From positions 1 to 19,616 of the forward strand of contig DATAOT010000075.1 in NCBI GenBank assembly GCA_036265615.1: a DNA stretch of 19,616 nt, written 5' to 3'. The position numbers were made by a program, and so were the translations under genes. How positions within the stretch are numbered: position 1 is the stretch's first letter; each line of letters begins with the position of its first letter. This DNA comes from DATAFF01 sp036265615 (GTDB lineage Bacteria; Pseudomonadota; Alphaproteobacteria; Rhizobiales; Aestuariivirgaceae). Of this stretch, positions 7,014 through 12,556 are shown piece after piece. The notes under the pieces are model-generated. The model saw only the letters and a list, made by a program, of their open reading frames with translations. It was not told where the DNA came from and did not search any database.

Positions 7014-8552
7014 TCACTCGACGATGAAGCCGACATTGCCCTGATAGACGCCCTTGGCGCCGCCGCCCTGCACGCCATACATGCGGTTCAGGCGACCCCA
7101 CAGTATGGTTTGGCGATCGCTCGCCAAGTTCAGGGTATCGAGAGGCGTCGTGAGCTTGTTCTCGTTGACCGGCGCGACGATGAACGGCGTGACAATGACC
7201 ACGAGCTCGGTCTCGTTGGACAGGTAGTCGCGGCTGCGGAACAAGGCACCGAGCACGGGAAGGTCCTTGACCCCCGGAATGCCATTGAGGTCCTGCTTGG
7301 TGCGCTCCTGGATCATCCCGGCCATCACCATCGAGCCTCCCGAGGGCAGCTCGACCGTGGTCTCGGCGCGGCGGACCTTGAGGCCGGGGATCGTCAGCCG
7401 ATCGGTTCTGATGGCGTTTTCCGGCGTGGTCTCGCTCACCTCGCTGGTGATGCGCATGCTGATGCGGCCCTCGCTCATCACGACGGGCGTGAAGCCCAGA
7501 CCGACACCGAAAGGCTTGAACTCGATGGTGGTCCTGTCGTTGTCCTGGGCGACCGGTATCGGGAACTCGCCGCCGGCGAGGAACTTGGCATTCTCACCCG
7601 AGATGGCGGTGAGCGTCGGCTCGGCGAGGGTGCGGATCAGGCCGTCGCGCTCATAGGCCTTGATGAGATCGTCGATCTGGACGCCGTTGCCGACGAAGGA
7701 GCTGCCGAGTCCGGTGGCGGCGGTCACTGGGCTCGTGCCGGCGACGCCGCCCATCAGCGGATTGGCAAGGGTCTGCAGGCCGCCGTTCAGCGAGTCGTTG
7801 ATGGTGAAGGGATTGACGTTGAGAAAACCAACCGTCAATCCACCGGAACTGAAGAGAGCTCGCGTGTCGATGCCGAACTGCTTCAGGACGTCGCGCTGGA
7901 GCTCGGCGACGCGCACGCGCAGCATCACCTGCTCCTTGCCGATGATGACGATGTTGTTGATGATAACGCCGGTGTTGCCGCCGCCGCTGCCGCCGCCATT
8001 GCTGCCACCGGCGGCAGACGCCGTAGCGCCGCCCGCCGCAGCTGCTCCCGCGGAACCGCCGGTCGATCCGCCGGAGGAGCCGTTGACGAAGGCGGTAGCG
8101 AGATCGACGGCCTTGCGGGCCTCGGCGGCATTGGCGGCAGTGCCCCCCAGGATGACATTGCTGTTCACCGTGTCGACGGTGATGCGGCTGCCCGGAATGG
8201 CGCGGCTGATGAGCTTCTGCAGCGCCTTGCCGTCGAGCGCCACTTCGATGTCGAGGCTCAGGATCTGGCGGCCCTCGGCATCGAAGAAGAAGGCATTGGT
8301 CTGGCCGACGCTCTTGGCAAAGAGATAGGCGGTGTTCTGAGTGCGGACGACGGCATCGACGATCGCGGGATTGCCGAGCAGCACGTCGCGGGTGGCCGTC
8401 GGCAGGCGGATGACCATGGATTTGTTCAATCCGAGGCGGACGAACCGCGAGTCGTCGGCACCCGCCGAGGCGGGCGCGATGATCAGCAGGGCGACGACGG
8501 CGGTCAGAGCGGCCAGCAGCGTGGCGGCTCCCATGTTGTTGATTTTTATCAT
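7014..8552 (-). CDS. cpaC: Tad pilus outer-membrane secretin CpaC (RcpA)
   Basis: A 512-residue secretin forming the outer-membrane channel through which the Flp pilus leaves. It has a signal peptide (about 1-31, ending APASAGA), the pilus/secretin N-terminal domain (about 35-105: VIRLPTATRDVLLGNPAIVD), and a BON-like stretch (about 105-156: LISRAIPGSRITVDTVNSN). A 38-residue Gly/Ser/Ala linker (158-195) precedes the secretin domain (about 200-460). That domain contains AEPTLTAISGENAKFLAGGE, SMVMAGMIQ and the signature GIPGVKDLPVLGALFRS with a C-terminal TELVVIVTPFIV strand. About 50 further residues follow. The start lies 13 nt after cpaB with a purine-rich GGGGGAC just upstream. The length is normal for CpaC. 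Confidence 0.96.
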   Translation of the reverse strand: MIKINNMGAATLLAALTAVVALLIIAPASAGADDSRFVRLGLNKSMVIRLPTATRDVLLGNPAIVDAVVRTQNTAYLFAKSVGQTNAFFFDAEGRQILSLDIEVALDGKALQKLISRAIPGSRITVDTVNSNVILGGTAANAAEARKAVDLATAFVNGSSGGSTGGSAGAAAAGGATASAAGGSNGGGSGGGNTGVIINNIVIIGKEQVMLRVRVAELQRDVLKQFGIDTRALFSSGGLTVGFLNVNPFTINDSLNGGLQTLANPLMGGVAGTSPVTAATGLGSSFVGNGVQIDDLIKAYERDGLIRTLAEPTLTAISGENAKFLAGGEFPIPVAQDNDRTTIEFKPFGVGLGFTPVVMSEGRISMRITSEVSETTPENAIRTDRLTIPGLKVRRAETTVELPSGGSMVMAGMIQERTKQDLNGIPGVKDLPVLGALFRSRDYLSNETELVVIVTPFIVAPVNENKLTTPLDTLNLASDRQTILWGRLNRMYGVQGGGAKGVYQGNVGFIVE

Positions 8553-8565
8553 TGTCCCCCGCCCC

Positions 8566-9390
8566 TTATTTGCTCAGGTTGGTCGTCCTTTGGACGCCAT
8601 AACGATAGAGAGTGACCTCGCCGCCGCGGCCGCCCTTGGCGAAGCGTGCGGCAAGGCGCGGCCCGTCATCCCCGAGAGCGCGCTGGCCGTTGTCATTGAT
8701 GGAGCGGAGCGCGAGCGACAGCTGGCCGGTCTGCTCGGCATAGGCAAGCACCTCGGCCTGGCGGGGCTCGAGTTCCAGGGTCGCCGTCTTGCCGACCACC
8801 ACCTGCTCGCCCTTGTCATTGGTCTGAAACATCTGGTCGATGGCCAGAACGCGGACATTCATCAGCACGGTTTCGGAGACGCTGCGCTGCTGGTTCGAGC
8901 TGTCGGCAGCGGTCTTGTAGGTCATCAGCACGTCGACGCGGTCATTGGGAAGAATGAATCCCCCGGCACCGGTCTCGGCAGTGATCGCAACCGAGATGGC
9001 GCGCATGCCCTGCGGCAGGACGGCGGCCATGAAGCCGGCCTTGTTCGGCATCACGAGCTTTCTTTCGCTGATCGGCTCGCCCTGAAAGATGGGGGCACGC
9101 AGCCGGGCATTTTCGAGCTCGGCGGGAGCATTGGACCTGGCGTCGCGGGTGATCATCTGTGGGGTGATCGCGTCCTTGGGCCAGCTTTGCCAGGCGACAT
9201 TGCCGGGCGTGAGCTTGTCGCCAAGCGGCAGATCGGCGCCGGCGACCAGAATCTCGCCGGTTGCCACCTTGTTGATCTCGACGACCTGGCGCTCGGGCGG
9301 CGGGGCTGCAAGGAAACCCTTGGCGAGGATGGCCGCAAGCACTGCCGAACCCGCAGCGAGACCAAGGATCAAAATGCGCGACCTGCTCAT
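8566..9390 (-). CDS. cpaB: Flp pilus assembly protein CpaB (RcpC)
   Basis: 274 residues from the ATG at 9390. It has an N-terminal membrane anchor (about 5-28), an SAF domain (about 45-113: GEILVAGADLPLGDKLTPG, then FQGEPISERKLV), and the CpaB/RcpC C-terminal domain (about 118-232: PQGMRAISVAITAETGAGG, ILPNDRVDVLMTYK, VLAIDQMF, ATLELEPRQAEVLAYAEQTG). CpaB is a periplasmic, inner-membrane-anchored factor needed for Flp pilus assembly and thought to work with the secretin. A longer reading from 9429 is open but has no hydrophobic gain. The chosen start has GGAAG four nt upstream and puts the anchor at the very N-terminus, as in the family. Confidence 0.94.
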   Translation of the reverse strand: MSRSRILILGLAAGSAVLAAILAKGFLAAPPPERQVVEINKVATGEILVAGADLPLGDKLTPGNVAWQSWPKDAITPQMITRDARSNAPAELENARLRAPIFQGEPISERKLVMPNKAGFMAAVLPQGMRAISVAITAETGAGGFILPNDRVDVLMTYKTAADSSNQQRSVSETVLMNVRVLAIDQMFQTNDKGEQVVVGKTATLELEPRQAEVLAYAEQTGQLSLALRSINDNGQRALGDDGPRLAARFAKGGRGGEVTLYRYGVQRTTNLSK

Positions 9391-9451
9391 ACCACTTCCG
9401 ATTCTGAACGCCTGACCTGTCGAGCCCACTCTCCGGTTGAATGGTCAAAAC

Positions 9452-9459
9452 ATGGTTAA
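9452..9459 (-). promoter_or_regulatory. TTAACCAT motif upstream of cpaB, candidate CtrA half-site
   Basis: On the minus strand the sequence TTAACCAT overlaps the cpaA stop codon, about 62 nt before the cpaB start. It matches the extended half-site associated with the cell-cycle regulator CtrA in Alphaproteobacteria, and a TTGA follows after a 7-nt spacer (TTAA-N7-TTGA). A second ACCATT lies 11 nt further on. It could allow cpaB to be transcribed separately. This is pattern matching only. Confidence 0.3.
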
Positions 9460-9959
9460 TGAGTCGTGCCGGAGAGCCACCACGTGTCGGGGAAGACGAG
9501 GAGCGCGCCGGCGGCAATGGCGATGCCGTAAGGCAGTTGCACCGTCTTGCCGGCGAAATGGCCGAGCCATGCCGGATAGTAGAAGGTGCCTACGGTGAGG
9601 AGGCGGTTGCCGCCATACATGATGACGGCGAGAACGCCGCCGGCGAGTGCGGTGTAAATGGCAAAGGGCAGGAGCGGACCGAGGCCGACCCACAGGCCGG
9701 CCGCCGCCATCAGCTTGGCGTCGCCGCCGCCGATCTGGCCGGCAAAGAACAGAGACATGCCGGCGAACAGCATGATGAAGCCTGCCGCGACATGAAGCCC
9801 CATGATGTCAAGCGGCATTCCAAGTGCCACGGCCATCGGAACCATGGTTGCGGCAATGAGAGCGTTCAGCCAATTGGGGATGCGCAGGGTGAAGAAGTCG
9901 CCGATGCCGGCGATCACCATGAGCACCGGAAAGAAACTCAGGACAAACGTGTTCGCCAT
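9456..9959 (-). CDS. cpaA: Flp prepilin peptidase CpaA (TadV)
   Basis: A 167-residue type IV A24-family aspartic prepilin peptidase, which cuts the leader from the PilA prepilin at the inner membrane. Both catalytic aspartates are visible: the first in IAGIGDFFTLRIPNWLNAL near residue 20 and the second in the GxGD-type motif GGGDAKLMAAAG (about residues 80-83). Several membrane segments fill the rest. The start MANTFVLSF is preferred because it places the first hydrophobic segment at the N-terminus. The frame is open further upstream, but that stretch (FEQESKSRLGRLP) is hydrophilic and unlike the family. The Shine-Dalgarno signal is weak (GGGGCGG). The gene lies 150 nt downstream of pilA, after a terminator. 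Confidence 0.93.
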   Translation of the reverse strand: MANTFVLSFFPVLMVIAGIGDFFTLRIPNWLNALIAATMVPMAVALGMPLDIMGLHVAAGFIMLFAGMSLFFAGQIGGGDAKLMAAAGLWVGLGPLLPFAIYTALAGGVLAVIMYGGNRLLTVGTFYYPAWLGHFAGKTVQLPYGIAIAAGALLVFPDTWWLSGTTH

Positions 9960-10048
9960 CGGAAGCCGCCCCAGACGCGATTTGCTTTCCTGTTCAAACT
10001 GGCACAGTGCCAGTAAAGGTGGCGTTAAGCCGGCAAGCACCCGAGCTG

Positions 10049-10084
10049 CGCAAAACAAGACCGCCGGCAGCGGCGCCGGCGGTC
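10049..10084 (-). terminator. Rho-independent terminator between pilA and cpaA
   Basis: On the minus strand a perfect 10-bp stem GACCGCCGGC / GCCGGCGGTC with a 6-nt loop is followed by TTGTTTTGCG. It begins 25 nt after the pilA stop. The position suggests a leaky terminator that lets pilin mRNA exceed the mRNA for the assembly genes downstream. Confidence 0.8.
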
Positions 10085-10109
10085 TCGAGCCTCCCTTTGA
10101 CTCTTGTGA

Positions 10110-10271
10110 TTACTTCAGCTCGCCGGAGACACTTCCAAAGACCGTTCCGAGGCCGGTTTCGATCGCCGGCATGGCGGCGACGAGTGCAAGACCAGTGGCG
10201 GCGGCGATCAGGCCATATTCGATGGCGGTCACGCCGGTCTCGTTCTTGAGGAAATGAATAATCCTGCGCAT
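10110..10271 (-). CDS. pilA: Flp-family major pilin PilA
   Basis: A 53-residue prepilin, the subunit of the Flp pilus. A short basic leader (MRRIIHFLKNETG) is followed by VTAIEYGLIAAATGLAL. The cut is expected after Gly13, giving the Flp signature G/XXXXEY with Glu at +5 and Tyr at +6, and a mature pilin of about 40 residues. The hydrophobic helix spans about 19-35, and the tail ends VFGSVSGELK. The frame is open back to 10325, but the ATG at 10271 is chosen because AAGGAG lies exactly six nt before it and the leader length then fits the family. A terminator follows and cpaA comes next, so CpaA is the obvious processing enzyme. I see no other pilin gene in the window. Confidence 0.96.
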   Translation of the reverse strand: MRRIIHFLKNETGVTAIEYGLIAAATGLALVAAMPAIETGLGTVFGSVSGELK

Positions 10272-10277
10272 GCGAAA

Positions 10278-10283
10278 CTCCTT
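10278..10283 (-). promoter_or_regulatory. Strong ribosome binding site of pilA
   Basis: AAGGAG on the minus strand, six nt before ATG-CGC-AGG. It fixes the pilA start at 10271 and rejects the upstream in-frame ATGs at 10286 and further back. Confidence 0.85.
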
Positions 10284-10460
10284 CATTGGCTCTCTGGTCT
10301 CGGCGTGTAGCCCGCGGTCACGCACCAGTCATCTCGCCAAACATAAGTTCTGTAAATTAAACTGGCGTAAAACCCTGAGGCTGGTTTGCTGCCGCTCGGT
10401 GTAAGCCTTCATTCACCATTCCCTGGTCAAACTCCCGGTCGTCGCGGAGGGGATGGTGCA
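10284..10460. promoter_or_regulatory. Divergent promoter region of pilA and the pilus N-domain gene, with a CtrA-like box
   Basis: The intergenic region contains the most AT-rich patch nearby (about 10341-10375). Within it, 10357-10371 reads TTAA-ACTGGCG-TAAA, a one-mismatch version of the TTAA-N7-TTAA box bound by CtrA, which activates pilA in Caulobacter. It lies about 86 nt before the pilA start. On the minus strand TTTACG-17 nt-ACTTAT in the same patch could serve as a weak -35/-10 pair. No clear promoter is visible for the plus-strand gene. Confidence 0.4.
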
Positions 10461-10931
10461 ATGGGTGGCTTGGCGCGCGCGATTGTCGGATTCACATTCA
10501 CGGCTGGCTTGGTGCTGCTCTCGACCGGGCCGTTGCTGGCGGGAGCTTCGATCACGGTCGGGGCCGATCACGCGCGGGTCGTCTCGGTTGCCGGAACGCC
10601 GTCGGCGGTGGTGGTCGGCAACCCGATGTTCGCCGACGTCTCGGTGCAGCAGGGCGTGATCATCGTGCATGGCCGGAATTTCGGGGCCACCAATGTCATC
10701 GTCCTCGATATCGATGGCAATCAGCTCGCTGCTTTTGACGTCAATGTCACCAGCACCGGCGACCGCAACATCTCGGTTTTCAAAGCCGGGCGTGCCTTCT
10801 CGTCAGTCTGTGCGCCGCTCTGCCAATATACGCTGCAGACCGGCGAAGACCAGGAATGGTTCAAGATCCTGAACGAGCAGCACACCGGCAAGGCGGGCCA
10901 GTCGGCCGGCGCGCTGAAGCTTGGCGATTAG
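10461..10931 (+). CDS. Exported protein with stand-alone pilus/secretin N-terminal domain
   Basis: 156 residues from the ATG at 10461, which has GGAGGGG eight nt upstream. The frame is open back to 10386 without another good site. It has a signal peptide (about 1-28, LLSTGPLLAGA). The domain at about 30-97 matches the N-terminal domain of CpaC-type secretins (ITVGADHARVVSV, SAVVVGNPMFADVSV, NFGATNVIVLDIDG), but no secretin channel domain follows. The C-terminal part carries a CAPLC motif (Cys117, Cys121) and QTGEDQEWFKIL. I recall such proteins beside Tad loci in Rhizobiales. A periplasmic accessory role for the CpaC channel is inferred from the shared domain and the divergent position beside pilA. 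A disulfide between the two cysteines is possible. Confidence 0.85.
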   Translation: MGGLARAIVGFTFTAGLVLLSTGPLLAGASITVGADHARVVSVAGTPSAVVVGNPMFADVSVQQGVIIVHGRNFGATNVIVLDIDGNQLAAFDVNVTSTGDRNISVFKAGRAFSSVCAPLCQYTLQTGEDQEWFKILNEQHTGKAGQSAGALKLGD

Positions 10932-10940
10932 AAGGCCCTG

Positions 10941-11315
10941 TCAGGCGACATCCTGCACCGTGATGACGCGGAAGGTGCGCATCTCGTCATCCTGCTCGCG
11001 GATCGAAACATATTCGCCAGGGCGGAAACGCTCGGTGGAGAAGCGGTAGCCGGCTTCATCGGCATTGTCGTCACCATGAATGTCATAGTGAAAAGCCCAG
11101 GCACCGCCTGGCCGGTGCACGAGATGACCGATCTCGTCGGCTTCCCCCTCCCAGAAGCGGCGAACCCGGCAGAGATCGCGATGCTTCTTCCATTCGACGG
11201 GATCGAGGCGGCCTTCATGGTCGAGGGGAGCGGTGAATTCATAGCCGCGGCTGCGGCTGCCATTGGGGAAATCCTTGGTCCGGCCGAGCTCGAGCCTCAC
11301 ACGCTTAAGCGCCAT
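10941..11315 (-). CDS. Conserved hypothetical protein, last gene of the RND/ATP-grasp operon
   Basis: 124 residues, starting at MALKRVRLELGRTKDF. AAGGAGG five nt before the ATG fixes this start over the longer frame from 11369. There is no signal peptide or membrane segment, so it is probably cytoplasmic. It is rich in charged and aromatic residues, with EWKKHRDLCRVRRFW (41-55), IGHLVHRPGGAWAFHYDIHG (62-81), and GEYVSIREQDDEMRTFRVITV near the C-terminus. I recognise it as a small conserved alphaproteobacterial family but know no function for it. It begins 22 nt after the ATP-grasp stop, so it is probably cotranscribed, although its strong ribosome site suggests it is made in good amounts. Its 3' end is only nine nt from the convergent gene ending at 10931. 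Confidence 0.85.
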   Translation of the reverse strand: MALKRVRLELGRTKDFPNGSRSRGYEFTAPLDHEGRLDPVEWKKHRDLCRVRRFWEGEADEIGHLVHRPGGAWAFHYDIHGDDNADEAGYRFSTERFRPGEYVSIREQDDEMRTFRVITVQDVA

Positions 11316-11320
11316 GACGT

Positions 11321-11327
11321 CCTCCTT
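11321..11327 (-). promoter_or_regulatory. Ribosome binding site deciding the start of the 124-residue protein
   Basis: A perfect AAGGAGG on the minus strand, five nt before the ATG at 11315, in the short gap after the ATP-grasp gene. Confidence 0.8.
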
Positions 11328-11337
11328 GATCGATGCC

Positions 11338-12549
11338 TCATGATGCCCCCCAGGCGGTGATCCTGGCAACGCTCTCGGCGGTCAGGAGATGCCGCCCGAT
11401 GCCTCGCCGCGGCAGGCTCAGGGCCAAGGCCGGCCGGGCCAGCAGCAAGAGGGCAGTCATCGTCAAGGGGATGGCGGCGCAGACGTCGATGGCGACCGGC
11501 GTCAGTTCCTCGCGGGAACCGGCATAGGGGCCGGTGGCAAAGGCAAGCCAGCGCGCGTGTTCGAGAATGGCGGCCCGGGAGCGCGTGCTCGCTGCCACCC
11601 CGAGCAGCGCCTGGAGGGCGAGGCGGGTGCGTATGCCGGGCCGGGCGCGCGTCACCGCCTCGCCCGGCTCGCCGCAGGAGATCGCGAGCAGCAGGGCGGC
11701 GAGGTCGGCACCGGCATAGGTGGCGGCCATGGGTTCGACCAGCCGGGGATTGCAGTCGACGAAATGGGCAGCGCCCCCGTGCCGGATATAGTCGAAGGAC
11801 AGGGCGCCGTGCCATTGCAGGCGCTCGCCGATCGAAGCAACGGGGCGCTCGACGAGGTCGGGCGGGATCGACTCCTTCAGCGCCGGCCCGCCCCCTGCCC
11901 CGGCCATGAGCTGAGCGAAGGCGGCAATGCCGCGCAGCCGACCATGCTGGAACACCGCCTGCACATGCTCGGTCGGGCCGTCGAGCCATTGCTGGAGCAG
12001 GATCCGGGTGCGGTCGCTCGACAAGCCGGCCCGGGCCGCTGCAAGCTCGGCGGCGCTGCGGACCACGAAGGTGCCGCGGCTCGCGGTCGCGATGCTCGCC
12101 TTGAGCACGCAGGGAAATGGCACGCGAAGCGGCAAGGCGTCGAGCGAAGGCAGTATGGCGGTTTCCGGCTGGGCGATGCCCAGCTCGCTCAGAAGCTGGC
12201 TGAAGGCGGCCTTGTCGAGGGCGGTCAGATAGCTGTCGAAGGACGGGATGGCGAGCTTGATCCGCTCCATGAGCCGGTCGCGGGCCTTGGCGAAGAGGAG
12301 GCCCTGCTCGTGGATCGGGAGCAGGACGTCGAAGCGGCGGCGGTCGAGAAGATCGCAGATGAAGTCAAGATAACCGTCCGGATCGCGGCCGATGCCCGGG
12401 CAGCGGTGGACGCGCGCGACAAAGCGCGAGAAGCGGCCAAGGCACAAGGGCTCGGGATCACAGATCTCGATCGTGTGCCCGGCCAGGCCGAGCGCCGTGA
12501 TCGCCTCGCGGGCCGAGGTGCTGTTGCCCTCCGAGAGCAGAACCCGCAT
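11338..12549 (-). CDS. ATP-grasp family ligase-like protein
   Basis: 403 residues. The N-terminal domain (about 1-105: MRVLLSEGNSTSAREAITAL, then DVLLPIHEQGLLF) is of the pre-ATP-grasp type. The ATP-grasp core is visible as FPCVLKASIATASRGTFVV (Lys150 as the ATP-contacting lysine), the LLQQWLDGPTEHVQAVF strand-turn (184-200), and the metal-binding segment SFDYI (251-255) and FVDCNPRLVEPM (263-274). Enzymes of this class join a carboxylate to an amine or thiol through an acyl-phosphate. The substrate cannot be told. Asp265 stands where Glu is more usual before the NPR. After about 300 the fold is unfamiliar, and a hydrophobic segment (about 357-379) may touch the membrane. It starts 7 nt after the RND permease stop, so it is probably in the pump operon. 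Confidence 0.85.
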   Translation of the reverse strand: MRVLLSEGNSTSAREAITALGLAGHTIEICDPEPLCLGRFSRFVARVHRCPGIGRDPDGYLDFICDLLDRRRFDVLLPIHEQGLLFAKARDRLMERIKLAIPSFDSYLTALDKAAFSQLLSELGIAQPETAILPSLDALPLRVPFPCVLKASIATASRGTFVVRSAAELAAARAGLSSDRTRILLQQWLDGPTEHVQAVFQHGRLRGIAAFAQLMAGAGGGPALKESIPPDLVERPVASIGERLQWHGALSFDYIRHGGAAHFVDCNPRLVEPMAATYAGADLAALLLAISCGEPGEAVTRARPGIRTRLALQALLGVAASTRSRAAILEHARWLAFATGPYAGSREELTPVAIDVCAAIPLTMTALLLLARPALALSLPRRGIGRHLLTAESVARITAWGAS

Positions 12550-12556
12550 CCCCGCT

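Noticed and set aside
6885..8615. Open frame of 576 codons on the plus strand opposite cpaC and cpaD
   Set aside because: No ribosome site, no recognisable domain, and low-complexity content that mirrors the cpaC linker.
10272..10325. Longer pilA start
   Set aside because: The perfectly spaced AAGGAG and the short basic leader favour 10271.
10361..10393. Possible sigma-54 promoter (TGGC ... TTGCTG)
   Set aside because: The spacing between the GG and GC elements does not fit the -24/-12 rule.
10386..10460. Longer start for the pilus N-domain gene
   Set aside because: The residues are not signal-peptide-like, and GGAGGGG is spaced correctly for 10461.
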